The notes: a model not told the origin generated them from the letters alone. Shown: positions 8,407 to 18,160, counted from the first letter of the stretch. The stretch: 64,000 nucleotides of DNA from Chelatococcus asaccharovorans (GCF_003201475.1 NZ_QJJK01000017.1:1-64000); one strand, 5' to 3'. Program-made: numbers and translations.

Positions 8407-11040
8407 TTATTCGAGCGAGCGCCCGGCAATGTCGGAGACATCCGGTGATAACCCTTGCGTCGCGGCCACCCGGCGCAGCGCCGCTTCTGCCTTGCCGCGC
8501 CGGATGGGCTCGAGAACCCGCCAGGTCCGGAAGGCGGTCAGGAGGCGTGCCGCGACCTGTGGGTTGCGCGCGTCGAGCGCCAGGACCGTGTCGGCGATCA
8601 GATCGTAGCCACGTCCGTCTTCCCGGTTGAATTGCGTGGCATTCGTCATCGCGAAGCTGCCGAAGAGGGCCCGGATACGATTGGGATTGCCCATCGAAAA
8701 GGCCGGGTGGCGCGCGAGTTCTGTGATGCGATCGAGGGTGCCCTCCTCGGGAATCCCGGCTTGCAGCGCAAACCATTTGTCGAGGACGAGCGGATTGTCC
8801 CCGTAGCGGGCGGCGAATGTCGCGAGCGCATGGTCCCGCGCCGCTCCTGGAATAAGCACCAGGACGGCGAGCGCGCCGAGCCGTTCGGTCATGTTGTCGG
8901 CTTCATCGAACTGCGCCGTAGCGCGTGCCGCCCCCTCGGTCGCATCGCCGGCGGCGAGCAGATCGAGGGCTGCATTGCGCAGGGCACGTCGCCCCGTGTT
9001 CGCGGCGTCGGGACGATAGGCCTCGCTGGATTGCAGCGCGCCGTGCAGCGCGTTGAGGTGTGGGGCAAGCTCCGCGCCGAGCGCCCGCTTCACAGCGAGC
9101 CTCGCGTTATGGATCGCGGTCGGATTGATATCGCGGCCGATATCACGGGCAATGTCCGCCTCGCTCGGCAGTGCGAGAACCTGCGCCGCAAAGGCGGGGT
9201 CATTCCTGGCGTCGCTGTCAAGGAAATGGCCGAGCGCTTCGCCAAAGCGTGTATTGACGGTCTCGCCGCGCATGGCCGCGAGGATAAGGCGCGTCGCCAG
9301 CGTCTGGCCCGCCTGCCACTGGTTGAATGGATCGCTGTCGTGGCGGAAGAGGACGACGAGGTCGTCGTCATCGAGCTCCGATTCGAGCCGGACGGGCGCC
9401 GAGAAGCCGCGCAGCAGCGACGGCACGGGCCGCTCGGTGAGCCCGGTGAACGTGATGGTCGCATTTGCACTGTCGAGCACGAAAAGTCCGTCGGCGTCGA
9501 CGGTGGCTTCATTTGTGGTCGCGATCGGCAAGGCGTCGCCCGACGCACCAACAAGCCCCAACACGATCGGAATGACCATCGGGGCCTTCGTCGGCTGGCC
9601 AGGGGTCGGCGGCGTGGCCTGGCTCAAGGTGAGGCGATAGGTGCCGGCCGCGGCATCATACTGTCCGGAAGCCGTGACCACTGGCGTGCCCGCCTGCTCG
9701 TACCATTGCGCGAAATGCCCGAGATCGCGACCGCTGGCCTCCGCGAAACACCCGAGGAAGTCCTCGATCGTCGCGGCCGTACCGTCGCAGCGCGCGAAAT
9801 AGAGGTCCATCCCGCGACGGAATGCGGCGGGGCCGATCAGGCTGCGCAGCATGCGCACGATTTCCGCGCCTTTCTCATAGACCGTCGCGGTATAGAAGTT
9901 ATTGATTTCACGATAGGTTCTTGGACGAACGGGATGGCTCAGCGGCCCTGAGTCCTCCGCGAACTGCTGGGTGCGCAGGGTGCGGACATCGGCGATACGC
10001 TTGACGGGGCGGGAGCGCTCGTCCGCGGAAAACTCCTGGTCGCGGAAGACGGTCAGTCCTTCCTTCAGGCAGAGCTGGAACCAGTCCCGGCAGGTGATGC
10101 GGTTGCCGGTCCAGTTGTGGAAATATTCGTGGGCGATGACCGTCTCGATGCCGGCGTAGTCGGCGTCGGTCGCCGTATCGCTGCTCGCCAGCACGTATTT
10201 GTCGTTGAAGATATTGAGCCCCTTGTTCTCCATGGCGCCCATGTTGAAATCAGACACGGCGACGACATTGAACACGTCGAGATCGTACTCACGGCCGAAG
10301 GTGGTCTCATCCCAGCGCATGGAGCGTCTCAGGGCATCGAGCGCATAGGCCGCGCGTTCGCGCTTGCCCGCCTCGACATGGACGGCGATCTCGACCTTGC
10401 GGCCGCTGGCCGTCACGAACTCCTCCGCAAGGGTATCGAGCGTGCCGCCGACCAGCGCGAAGAGATAGGCCGGTTTCGGGTGGGGATCATGCCAGACGGC
10501 GTAGTGCCGGCCGGTCCCGGGGATGTCGCCGCGTTCTACGAGATTGCCGTTGGCAAGCAGGAGAGGTGCGTCGGCGCGCGCGGCTTCGAGGCGCGTCGTA
10601 TAGACGGACAGCACATCGGGGCGGTCGAGGAAATAGGTGATCCGGCGGAAGCCCTCGGCTTCGCATTGCGTGCAGTAGTTGCCGCCCGAACGATAAAGAC
10701 CCATGAGCTTGGTGTTGGCGGATGGGTTCACCATCGTCTCGATGGTGAGGCTGAAGCTTTCGGGCAGGGGGCCGGGCAGGATCAGTCCCTGGGGATCGGC
10801 TTGATACTGATCGGCCGTCAGTCGCACCCCATCGCGGGTAACGGACAGGAGCACCAGTTCATCGCCCTGCAAGACAAGCGGTGCATCTGCACGGCCGGCC
10901 GGGTTGCGGCGCACTGAAAAATCCGCGTGAACGCGGGTTGCCGTCGCATCGAGAGCGATGTCGAGCACGACCGTATCGATGAGAAAATCGGTCGGGCGAT
11001 AGTCCTCGAGGCGGACGACCGGGGCGGTATCTGTGCGCAT
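8407..11040 (-). CDS. pepN: Aminopeptidase N (M1 zinc metallopeptidase)
   Basis: The 877-residue cytoplasmic M1 peptidase removes N-terminal residues from peptides. The exopeptidase motif GAMEN is at residues 268-272. The zinc site is HEYFH at 304-308 with the third ligand Glu327 in CLKEGL, and the gluzincin context HNWTGNRITCRDW is that of bacterial PepN. Length agrees with E. coli PepN (about 870). The C-terminal third (KRALGAELAPHLNALHG onward) is the helical domain of the family. The gene reads away from the CDF gene lying upstream on the same strand, with a 48-base gap that includes a pyrimidine run. Confidence 0.95.
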   Translation of the reverse strand: MRTDTAPVVRLEDYRPTDFLIDTVVLDIALDATATRVHADFSVRRNPAGRADAPLVLQGDELVLLSVTRDGVRLTADQYQADPQGLILPGPLPESFSLTIETMVNPSANTKLMGLYRSGGNYCTQCEAEGFRRITYFLDRPDVLSVYTTRLEAARADAPLLLANGNLVERGDIPGTGRHYAVWHDPHPKPAYLFALVGGTLDTLAEEFVTASGRKVEIAVHVEAGKRERAAYALDALRRSMRWDETTFGREYDLDVFNVVAVSDFNMGAMENKGLNIFNDKYVLASSDTATDADYAGIETVIAHEYFHNWTGNRITCRDWFQLCLKEGLTVFRDQEFSADERSRPVKRIADVRTLRTQQFAEDSGPLSHPVRPRTYREINNFYTATVYEKGAEIVRMLRSLIGPAAFRRGMDLYFARCDGTAATIEDFLGCFAEASGRDLGHFAQWYEQAGTPVVTASGQYDAAAGTYRLTLSQATPPTPGQPTKAPMVIPIVLGLVGASGDALPIATTNEATVDADGLFVLDSANATITFTGLTERPVPSLLRGFSAPVRLESELDDDDLVVLFRHDSDPFNQWQAGQTLATRLILAAMRGETVNTRFGEALGHFLDSDARNDPAFAAQVLALPSEADIARDIGRDINPTAIHNARLAVKRALGAELAPHLNALHGALQSSEAYRPDAANTGRRALRNAALDLLAAGDATEGAARATAQFDEADNMTERLGALAVLVLIPGAARDHALATFAARYGDNPLVLDKWFALQAGIPEEGTLDRITELARHPAFSMGNPNRIRALFGSFAMTNATQFNREDGRGYDLIADTVLALDARNPQVAARLLTAFRTWRVLEPIRRGKAEAALRRVAATQGLSPDVSDIAGRSLE

Positions 11041-11088
11041 TTGATGTCTCGGATGGGTCGGTGAGGCGGACGGCCGGCACTTTTCTCT

Positions 11089-12546
11089 TTAGTTCGGGTG
11101 CGCCGACGTCAGACGCAATGGTTCTGCCGCCAGCGGTTCCGCATGACCGACCACACGGCAGATCTCGGGGTGGCCGGCGCGCACCAGCCGCTCGAGCAGG
11201 TCCACCTGCTCGTGCACCTCGGCGACGTTCAGTTCGCCGTTGGCACGGCAATGATAGTTCACCACCAGGCCGGCCGGCGTTTCACGCACACGCACGCTGT
11301 GCACTTCGCTGATCACCGCCGAGGCTGTCGCCTGTTCGGCCAGAGCCAGAGCGACGCGCGCGACCGTCGCCGCATCCGCCTCCCGCCCGTCGAGTTGCGG
11401 CACGAGCGGCTCGATGTGGCTTTCCACCTCGACATCCGGGCCGAGCTCGTCGCGAATGGCGAGTTCGACGCGGCTGGCAATCTTGTGAGCCTCCCCCAGC
11501 GTCAGGCGTTGATCAACCTCCAGGTCGAAGCTCACCGACAGGCGGCGGGCGAGGCGCTGCACGGTCACGTGATGCAAAGGCACGCGCAGGCGCGCCGCAA
11601 TGAGCATGACACGCTCCATCACCGTCTCGTCGTCGAGCTGCACCGGGTTGGTGGTCACGGTGAAGAACGAGCCGGGATGCTCCTGCATGAGCGCCTCCCG
11701 CACGCGATCCTTCAGCATCTGCACACCCTCCAGCGGCAGGGTGCGCGACACGCGGACGCCCACCTCGCCGATGACATGGCCGCCGGCGGGGCGAACGCGG
11801 ACATGGTCCACGCCGACGACGCCAGGCAGCGCCTCGACCTCGAGAGTGATGCTATCCCCAAGCCCTTTCGGTGCTGTGTCGAGCAGGGTGTTGATGGTGC
11901 GCCGGGCCAGTCGAAAGGCGGCGATTGCGATGAAGACCGACACGCCGATGGCGATGATTGGGTCAGCCTGCGGGAAACCGAGCTGGGCTGCGCCGATGGC
12001 GATCAGCACGAAGATCGAATTGATGAGGTCCGAGGAGAAGTGCAGCGCGTCCGCGGCCAGCGCCTCGCTGTTGGTCTCCGCAGCAACCTTCCGCAGCGTC
12101 CACCAGCGCCAGCCATCCACAAGGATCGAGCCGACCAGCACGGCCACGGCGACCCACGAAAACAGAAACGCGGTCTGGCCGCTGGCAAGCCGGCGGATAC
12201 CCTCATAGGCAACGGCGCCGGAGAGCAGGAAGAGAAAGGCCGTTTCAATCAGGGCCGACAGGGACTCGAACTTGCCATGCCCATAGTGGTGCTCGTCATC
12301 GGCCGGCTTGTGCGCCGCGCGGATCGCGAGCCACGTCATGGTCGTCGCGGCGATATCGAGAAGGCTGTTGGCGGCATCTGAAATCAGCGCCAGCGACCCC
12401 GTTGTGAAGCCGGCGAACCCCTTGGCGATGGTGAGCAGCGCCGACACGAAAATGGAGACGAGGGCGACACGTTCCTTGCGCCGCTCGGTGATGCTGATCC
12501 GGGCCGTGGTGTCGACCGAGGGGGGAGTTCCAGTCGCCCTATTCAT
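11089..12546 (-). CDS. Cation diffusion facilitator (CDF) metal exporter with extended cytoplasmic region
   Basis: The N-terminal 215 residues form the six-helix CDF transporter that exchanges divalent metal for protons at the inner membrane. The site A motif in helix 2 is N60-S-L-L-D64 and in helix 5 is H169-F-S-S-D173. The loop PADDEHHYGHGKFES matches the FieF family. FieF has Asp in place of Asn60, so specificity may differ (Mn-type CDFs are usually Asn/Asp-rich here). At 485 residues it is far longer than FieF (about 300). The extra length looks like three successive ferredoxin-like dimerisation domains, at roughly 240-305, 310-385 and 390-475. Metal identity cannot be assigned from sequence alone. 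Confidence 0.88.
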   Translation of the reverse strand: MNRATGTPPSVDTTARISITERRKERVALVSIFVSALLTIAKGFAGFTTGSLALISDAANSLLDIAATTMTWLAIRAAHKPADDEHHYGHGKFESLSALIETAFLFLLSGAVAYEGIRRLASGQTAFLFSWVAVAVLVGSILVDGWRWWTLRKVAAETNSEALAADALHFSSDLINSIFVLIAIGAAQLGFPQADPIIAIGVSVFIAIAAFRLARRTINTLLDTAPKGLGDSITLEVEALPGVVGVDHVRVRPAGGHVIGEVGVRVSRTLPLEGVQMLKDRVREALMQEHPGSFFTVTTNPVQLDDETVMERVMLIAARLRVPLHHVTVQRLARRLSVSFDLEVDQRLTLGEAHKIASRVELAIRDELGPDVEVESHIEPLVPQLDGREADAATVARVALALAEQATASAVISEVHSVRVRETPAGLVVNYHCRANGELNVAEVHEQVDLLERLVRAGHPEICRVVGHAEPLAAEPLRLTSAHPN

Positions 12547-12623
12547 GGCACCTATACCCGAGAGGAGTTTGACAGAAGGCTATCGACGCTGTCCTGTGTG
12601 CAGATTCTATGGAGGGATGCCAG

Positions 12624-13064
12624 ATGCGCTATGTGCACACAATGGTCCGCGTTGCGAACCTGGATGACGCGCTCGACTTCTACTGCAAGAAATTTGGCCT
12701 GGTGGAGACACGCCGCACCGAGAACGAGAAGGGGCGCTACACACTGGTTTTCCTGGCCGCACCGGGTGACCAGGCGGCCGTCGAGAAAAATCGCGCGCCG
12801 GAACTCGAACTTACGTACAACTGGGACCCGGAAGTCTATACCGGCGGGCGCAATTTCGGCCATCTCGCCTATCGTGTCGACGATATCTATGCGTTCTGCG
12901 ACAAACTCATGAAAGCGGGCGTGACCATCAACCGCCCGCCGCGTGATGGCAACATGGCCTTCGTGCGGTCGCCCGAGGGCATCTCGATCGAAATCCTGCA
13001 GGAAGGCCAGGCCCTGCCGCCGCAGGAGCCTTGGGTGTCGATGCCGAATACCGGTCAGTGGTGA
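12624..13064 (+). CDS. gloA: Lactoylglutathione lyase (glyoxalase I)
   Basis: GloA isomerises the methylglyoxal-glutathione hemithioacetal to S-lactoylglutathione. The 146-residue protein has the four metal ligands in the usual places: His5 ([10 protein letters not shown]), Glu62 (LELTYNW), His80 ([11 protein letters not shown]) and Glu123 (SIEILQEG). The arrangement matches the short nickel-type bacterial enzymes. An upstream in-frame ATG at 12609 is rejected because GGAGG at 12611-12615 is an ideal ribosome site for the ATG at 12624. The gene is divergent from the CDF gene, with about 75 bases between them. Confidence 0.95.
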   Translation: MRYVHTMVRVANLDDALDFYCKKFGLVETRRTENEKGRYTLVFLAAPGDQAAVEKNRAPELELTYNWDPEVYTGGRNFGHLAYRVDDIYAFCDKLMKAGVTINRPPRDGNMAFVRSPEGISIEILQEGQALPPQEPWVSMPNTGQW

Positions 13065-13266
13065 GGATTGGCCGGGGCAGGCGTTGGGGATAGGGTCCGC
13101 AGGAGGCAACGCGGGCCTGCTCCCTACGCGCCCCGGCGTATATCCGGGACATTGAGTGTGGCACCGCCAGGACGTGCAGACGGCAGTGCGACAGGGCGAC
13201 CGGCGGGGGGACGCCGGATTCGACGGTTTGATTGCGGGGAGCCATTCATGAAAGGGGTGGGGACGG

Positions 13267-14313
13267 ATGTCCGTCAGGCAATTTGGTGAGATTGAAGGTA
13301 CGCCGGTGTGGGAGGTCACGATTCGCTCTGCCGCCGGTGCGGAAGCGAAAATCCTCAGCTGGGGGGCTGTGGTTCGCGACATGACGGTGCCGTTGCATAC
13401 CGGGACCAGGCAACGCGTCGTTCTCGGTCTGAATACGATCGATGACTACCTCGCGCATTCGCCCCATATGGGTGCAATTGCCGGTCGATGTGCCAACCGC
13501 ATCAGCAACGGCGAGTTCAAGATCGGTGGCACGAAATACGAGCTTGAACGCAATTTCCGCGACAAGCATACGCTCCACAGCGGCCGGAGTATCGGCAAGT
13601 CGCTATGGCAACTGGCGCACCGCGATCGCTCGAGCGTGACCCTGACCCATGTCTCCCCTAACGGCGAAAGCGGCTTTCCCGGCACGGTGACGACCACCTG
13701 CACCTACCGTCTGGTGGAACCCGCCACCCTCCGGGTGGAACTGACCGCGACGACCGACGCCCCCACGCCTGTCAATCTCGCCCATCATTCCTATTTCAAT
13801 CTCGACGGGGCCACCTCGGTTCTCGACCATCGTCTCATGGTGTCCGCGGATTTCTATACGCCGACGGATGCCGAGCTCATCCCCACCGGCGAGGTGCGTT
13901 CGGTCGGCGGCACGCCCTACGACTTTCGATCCAATCGCTCCGTCCGATTCCCCGATGCCGCGACGGGCGCGCCCTATGCCTACGACGTGAATTTCGTGCT
14001 GCGGCGGGACCGCATCGAGCCCGCAGGCTGGCTTGGCCTCTGGCTTGCGCATGCCGCCAAGTTCTCTTCACCCCAGACCAAGCTCGCCCTCGACGTCTGG
14101 ACGACCGAGCCGGGCGTGCAGGTTTATGACGGCCGCAAACTGGACATGCCGGTCGCCGGTCTCGATGGCGTCGTCTACAAAGCGAGCGCGGGCTTGTGCC
14201 TGGAGCCCCAGCATTTCCCCGACAGCCCCAATCGCCCCCATTTCCCCTCCGTGATCTTGCACCCCGACGACGTCTATCGTCAGATCAGCGAATACCGTTT
14301 CCAGTCGGGCTGA
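13267..14313 (+). CDS. galM: Aldose 1-epimerase (mutarotase)
   Basis: The protein interconverts alpha and beta anomers of aldohexoses in the cytoplasm. The 348-residue sequence shows the family signatures SWGAVVRDMTVP, GAIAGRCANRISNGEF, the catalytic-His region NLAHHSYFNLDG, and the C-terminal GLCLEPQHFPDSPN that carries the general-base glutamate. Start ATG at 13267 follows GGGGACGG. About 200 bases separate it from gloA. It is followed on the same strand by a deaminase and a sugar kinase with gaps of 25 and 53 bases, so the three may be cotranscribed. The real substrate is not evident. Confidence 0.92.
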   Translation: MSVRQFGEIEGTPVWEVTIRSAAGAEAKILSWGAVVRDMTVPLHTGTRQRVVLGLNTIDDYLAHSPHMGAIAGRCANRISNGEFKIGGTKYELERNFRDKHTLHSGRSIGKSLWQLAHRDRSSVTLTHVSPNGESGFPGTVTTTCTYRLVEPATLRVELTATTDAPTPVNLAHHSYFNLDGATSVLDHRLMVSADFYTPTDAELIPTGEVRSVGGTPYDFRSNRSVRFPDAATGAPYAYDVNFVLRRDRIEPAGWLGLWLAHAAKFSSPQTKLALDVWTTEPGVQVYDGRKLDMPVAGLDGVVYKASAGLCLEPQHFPDSPNRPHFPSVILHPDDVYRQISEYRFQSG

Positions 14314-14338
14314 TCTGCGAGGGGGAACCGCCGGAGCC

Positions 14339-14818
14339 ATGTCGACGATCGACGATGAGCGCTTTCTGCAATATGCCGCCGAATTGTCCCGGCGGCAGCT
14401 GAGCGAGACCTATGGCGGTCCTTTCGGCGCCGTCGTGGTTCGGGACGGGCGCATCATCGGCGAAGGGGCCAATGCGGTCACGGCCGTGAACGACCCGACG
14501 GCCCACGCGGAAATCGTCGCCATACGCGCGGCCTGCGCCGCGGAGGGCAGCTTCTCGCTCGCCGGAGCGACGATCTACGCAAGCTGCGAACCCTGCCCGA
14601 TGTGCCTCGCCGCATCCTATTGGGCGCGGGTCTCCCGCATCGTTTTCGCGGCGACGCGGGCAGAGGCGGCCGCGGCGGGCTTCGACGACGCCTTCATCTA
14701 TGACGAGATCCCCAAGCCACGGGAGAAGCGGAGCCTCGCGATGGAGCACCGGCCGAACGCGACCGCGTCGGACACCCTTGCGGCCTGGCTGGCGAAAGCC
14801 GATCGCATCGCCTATTAG
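14339..14818 (+). CDS. guaD: Nucleoside/guanine deaminase of the cytidine deaminase fold (GuaD-like)
   Basis: The 159-residue zinc deaminase has His56 and catalytic Glu58 in DPTAHAEIVAIR, and zinc ligands Cys86 and Cys89 in ASCEPCPMCLAA. The C-terminal part AAAAGFDDAFIYDEI closely resembles the Bacillus guanine deaminase GDA, which has a domain-swapped C-terminus. tRNA adenosine deaminase TadA lacks that stretch, so guanine deamination to xanthine is the best reading. It lies between galM and a sugar kinase, an odd place for a purine-salvage gene; coregulation is possible but functional linkage is not shown. Related ammeline-type activities cannot be excluded. Confidence 0.82.
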   Translation: MSTIDDERFLQYAAELSRRQLSETYGGPFGAVVVRDGRIIGEGANAVTAVNDPTAHAEIVAIRAACAAEGSFSLAGATIYASCEPCPMCLAASYWARVSRIVFAATRAEAAAAGFDDAFIYDEIPKPREKRSLAMEHRPNATASDTLAAWLAKADRIAY

Positions 14819-14871
14819 AGGCGCTGACCCCGGCCGCCTGAGGAGGCGAGGGGTAAGCGTGGAGGACCGCG

Positions 14872-15810
14872 ATGGCGTCGTTGCAAGGCGAAGCACTGGA
14901 TATTCTCGCTTTTGGCGAGCCTTTGATGGAATTCGCCGAAACCGAGCGGCAGGGCGAGGCCCTCTACCTGCCGGGCTTCGGCGGTGACACGTCCAACGCG
15001 GCGATTGCGGCGGCGCGCATGGGTGCGCGCGTGGGCTATTTCACGGCTGTCGGCAGCGATGCTTTCGGCCAGGGGTTTCTCGACCTGTGGGACCGCGAGA
15101 ACGTCGATCGCTCCAGCGTCAAGGTGATGCCCGGTGCCCGCACGGGCGTCTATGTCATCAGCTATGGGCCGCAAGGGCATCAGTTCAGCTATTACCGCGC
15201 GGGGTCGGCGGCAAGCCTCGTGACACCCGCGGATCTGCCGCTCGATGTCATCGCCTCCGCCAAGATCCTCCACGTGTCGGGCATCAGCCAGGCTATTTCG
15301 ACGACGGCCGCCGACGCCTGCTTCGCGGCGATCCGCCATGCGAAGGCCGCCGGTGCGACGGTGAGCTACGACACCAACCTGCGTCTGAGCCTATGGCCGC
15401 TGGATCGGGCCCGCGCCGTCATTCATGGCGCAGTGGCGCTGTCCGATATCGCCCGTCCCGGACTCGACGATGCGCAGCAGCTGACGGGCCTCGATCGCGC
15501 CGAGGACATCTGTGACTTCTACCTCGGTCTGGGTTGTCGGATTGTCGCGCTGACGCTCGGCAAGGAGGGCGCCATGGTCGCCATTCCCGGCGAGCGTCAG
15601 GTCATCCCCTCGAAGAAGGTCGACGCGGTCGATGCGAGCGGTGCAGGCGACGCCTTCGGCGGCGCCTTTCTCGCGGAATGGCTGCGGTCTCGCAATCCTT
15701 TCGCCGCGGCGGAATTCGCGAATGCCGCAGCCGCCCTGTCGACGCGCGGCAAGGGCGCCGTCGCGCCACTTCCCCGTCGCGCCGATGTCGAGGCCTTCCT
15801 TCGAGCATAA
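14872..15810 (+). CDS. PfkB-family carbohydrate kinase (2-keto-3-deoxygluconate kinase-like)
   Basis: The 312-residue ribokinase-fold protein phosphorylates a sugar using ATP. Visible features are the N-terminal ILAFGEPLMEF, the glycine-rich substrate motif GGDTSNAAIAAARMGARVGY, and the C-terminal anion hole and catalytic base in DASGAGDAFGGAFL. The order and length match KdgK-type kinases, and the neighbouring mutarotase favours a sugar substrate. No aldolase or dehydratase lies nearby to confirm the Entner-Doudoroff-like role. The family is certain, the substrate is not. Confidence 0.85.
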   Translation: MASLQGEALDILAFGEPLMEFAETERQGEALYLPGFGGDTSNAAIAAARMGARVGYFTAVGSDAFGQGFLDLWDRENVDRSSVKVMPGARTGVYVISYGPQGHQFSYYRAGSAASLVTPADLPLDVIASAKILHVSGISQAISTTAADACFAAIRHAKAAGATVSYDTNLRLSLWPLDRARAVIHGAVALSDIARPGLDDAQQLTGLDRAEDICDFYLGLGCRIVALTLGKEGAMVAIPGERQVIPSKKVDAVDASGAGDAFGGAFLAEWLRSRNPFAAAEFANAAAALSTRGKGAVAPLPRRADVEAFLRA

Positions 15811-16034
15811 TCCGACCGGAGTGAAACGAGGATCGATAAGATTAAGCTTGAAATAAAAGAGGTTAGAGCGAGGAAAAAATAAGCCTTTATCGGGTCATAT
15901 GTGAAGGCCTGCCGCCAAGGTCGTCGCGCGCTGGTCAAGCGGCGGATTGTGCGGCATCATGTTTGCTACGGGTATCTCCGACTAAACCATTCGTCCCGTT
16001 CTGGCACGCCGATCCAGCGGGAGAAGGAGATGCC

Positions 16035-17552
16035 ATGTCGGTCTCGCAGCAAGTCTTCCATCGCGCCGCCGATCGCGCCGACGCTACCGTTGCAGCCACC
16101 ATTGCTCCGGCGGAGAGGCAAGGGGATCAGGCGCCGCTGGTGCTCGATCTCGATGGGACATTGCTGCGCACGGATCTGCTCTACGAGTCCTTCGTCGCCT
16201 ATCTCAGGCACAATCCGCTCGGTTTCTGGCGGGTGTTCGGTTGGGTCCTCAAGGGCAAGGCTCATGTGAAGCGCGAGCTGGCCGCGGCCGCGCCGCTCGA
16301 TCTCGACAGCCTCCCGGTCAACGAGGATGTCGCAGCCTATGCCGTGGAGGCGCGCGCGTCCGGACGCGAGGTCTATCTCGCCACGGCGGCCGATGGCGAT
16401 CTGGCTCGTCGCATTGCTGCCCGCTTTCCTTTCCTGACAGGCGTCATCGCCAGCGATGGGGTCACCAATCTGAAGGGCGGGCACAAGGCCGAAGCGCTCG
16501 CGGCCCAGTTCCCCGATGGCTTTTCCTATGCCGGCGACTGTCGCGCCGATCTCGCGGTCTGGCGCACGAGCCGCGAAATCGTCCTGGTCGGCGCGTCGCC
16601 CGCGGTGGAAAAAGCGGCGCGGGCGATCGGCGAGCCGGTAGCCGTCTTCCCGCGACCGCCGTCGGGGCTCAAGGTCTATGCCAAAGCCCTTCGCCTCCAT
16701 CAGTGGGCGAAGAATCTTCTCATCTTCGTGCCGCTTATCCTGGGTGGAAAAACGCTTGATCCCGCGGCCTGGGGGGCGACGACCGCAGGCTTCCTCGCGC
16801 TTGGCCTCCTGGCCTCCGCCACCTATCTGCTCAACGATTTGACAGATCTGCCGGATGACCGGCGGCATTGGTCGAAGCGCGAGCGGCCGCTCGCCAAGGG
16901 CAGTCTCCCCATCCGGACGGCGCTCATCCTGGCGCCCCTCGGGCTTGCCGTGAGCTTCGGCATCGGCGCAGCGCTCGGGCCGCCCGCCCTCGTCATGCTC
17001 GGCCTTTATCTCGCACTGACCTTGGCCTATTCGCTGCGCCTGAAGCGCGAGCCGATCGTCGACGGCTTCGTGCTCGCCTGCCTGTTCACCCTGCGGCTCG
17101 GCTTCGGCATCGTGCTGGCGCAGGTGGTGACCTCGCCGTGGCTCCTCACCTTCTCCATGTTCCTGTTCCTGTCGCTGTCCTTCGCGAAAAGGCACACGGA
17201 GGTGGAGCGCATGGTCCAGCACGGGATCAAGAAGACCGCAGGCCGCGGTTACCGGGCGGGCGACGGACCGCTTCTCCTAGCTGTCGGCGCGTCGGCAGGT
17301 GTGGGCTCCGTGCTCGTCATGGTGCTGTACCTCATCCAGGAGGCGTTCCCAGCAGGCTACTATACCAAGCCAGCCTTCCTCTGGGCGTTTCCTGCCGTCC
17401 TCTTCCTGTGGGTCGGGCGTGTCTGGCTGTTGTGCCAGCGCGGCGAACTGAAGGACGACCCCGTGGCTTTCGCGCTGAAGGACCGCACCAGCATCGCGTT
17501 GGGCGGCGTGATGGCGGCCGCCTTTCTCGCCTCCCATATCGGGCAGTTCTGA
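16035..17552 (+). CDS. HAD phosphatase - UbiA prenyltransferase fusion (possible polyprenyl-phosphate phosphoribosyltransferase)
   Basis: The 505-residue protein has two parts. Residues about 30-200 form a HAD hydrolase with VLDLDGTLLRTD (nucleophile Asp), ATAADGDLARRIA and GDCRADLAVW. Residues about 215-505 are a multi-helix UbiA domain with NLLIFVPLILGG, the Asp-rich NDLTDLPDDRRHW and a second loop KREPIVDGF. UbiA members that begin with LRxHQWAKNLL resemble mycobacterial DPPR synthase, which transfers 5-phosphoribose to decaprenyl phosphate. The fused HAD could remove the 5-phosphate (inference). Start ATG at 16035 has GAAGGAG upstream. GtrA follows after 3 bases. Confidence 0.82.
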   Translation: MSVSQQVFHRAADRADATVAATIAPAERQGDQAPLVLDLDGTLLRTDLLYESFVAYLRHNPLGFWRVFGWVLKGKAHVKRELAAAAPLDLDSLPVNEDVAAYAVEARASGREVYLATAADGDLARRIAARFPFLTGVIASDGVTNLKGGHKAEALAAQFPDGFSYAGDCRADLAVWRTSREIVLVGASPAVEKAARAIGEPVAVFPRPPSGLKVYAKALRLHQWAKNLLIFVPLILGGKTLDPAAWGATTAGFLALGLLASATYLLNDLTDLPDDRRHWSKRERPLAKGSLPIRTALILAPLGLAVSFGIGAALGPPALVMLGLYLALTLAYSLRLKREPIVDGFVLACLFTLRLGFGIVLAQVVTSPWLLTFSMFLFLSLSFAKRHTEVERMVQHGIKKTAGRGYRAGDGPLLLAVGASAGVGSVLVMVLYLIQEAFPAGYYTKPAFLWAFPAVLFLWVGRVWLLCQRGELKDDPVAFALKDRTSIALGGVMAAAFLASHIGQF

Positions 17553-17555
17553 CCG

Positions 17556-18041
17556 ATGCCCGCCCTCGATGCAGGGCCCGCCATCGCGGCGGGCGCAAGT
17601 CAGGTCGCTGTCCAGATCACTGCGGACCAGGTCGATGCCGCGCGCGGAGAAGAACTACGAAGGCTCCTGCGCTTCCTGGCCCTTGGCCTGGCCGCTGCCG
17701 CCGTCAACTGGCTCGTGCGCTTTCCCTTGTCGTGGTTCATGCCGTTCGGTGCCGCCGTGGCGGTTGCCCAGATCATCGGCATGACGGCGGGCTTCACCCT
17801 CTACCGCGCCTATGTCTTCCCCGCCTCCGACCTGCCGCTTAGCCGTCAGGTCATGCGTTTCATCGGTGTCAATTGTGTCAGTGGGATACAGGTTTGGCTG
17901 ATGACGATGGGGCTTGCGGCCCTCTTGCCGTGGCTTGGCCTTGGCTGGCAGCATGAAGCCATCGCCCACGGCGTCTCGATCGGCGTCGGTGCCATGACGA
18001 GCTATGTCGGCCACAAATATCTGACATTCCGGCAGGGGTGA
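17556..18041 (+). CDS. GtrA-family small membrane protein
   Basis: The 161-residue protein has four predicted helices: residues about 44-60 (LLRFLALGLAAAAVNWLVRF), 65-85, 100-122 and 130-150. It ends with VGHKYLTFRQG, the hallmark end of GtrA proteins (YxxxxxFxF-like). GtrA proteins are thought to assist translocation or use of polyprenyl-phosphate-linked sugars, and mycobacterial Rv3789 beside the DPA genes is one. The gene starts 3 bases after the HAD-UbiA stop, so both are one transcript. Members of this family carry out no catalysis themselves as far as is known. Confidence 0.88.
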   Translation: MPALDAGPAIAAGASQVAVQITADQVDAARGEELRRLLRFLALGLAAAAVNWLVRFPLSWFMPFGAAVAVAQIIGMTAGFTLYRAYVFPASDLPLSRQVMRFIGVNCVSGIQVWLMTMGLAALLPWLGLGWQHEAIAHGVSIGVGAMTSYVGHKYLTFRQG

Positions 18042-18060
18042 CCGCGGATATCATCCGCGC
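18042..18060 (+). terminator. Hairpin overlapping the gtrA stop
   Basis: CGCGGAT at 18043-18049 pairs with ATCCGCG at 18053-18059 around a three-base loop. There is no U-run after it, so factor-independent termination is doubtful. Confidence 0.35.
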
Positions 18061-18160
18061 CCCATCCGCTCCTCCACGCGCGGCAGGCGGCGTAATGGGG
18101 AGAGCCCGTTGCGCGCAACCGCATGGCCTGCCGAGCCCTGTCCCGCCTGCCCACAAGGAA

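Noticed and set aside
15838-15860. TTAAGCTTGAA motif resembling the MarR-type operators
   Set aside because: Only eight bases agree, it is far from the MarR locus, and the stretch is AT-rich by chance.
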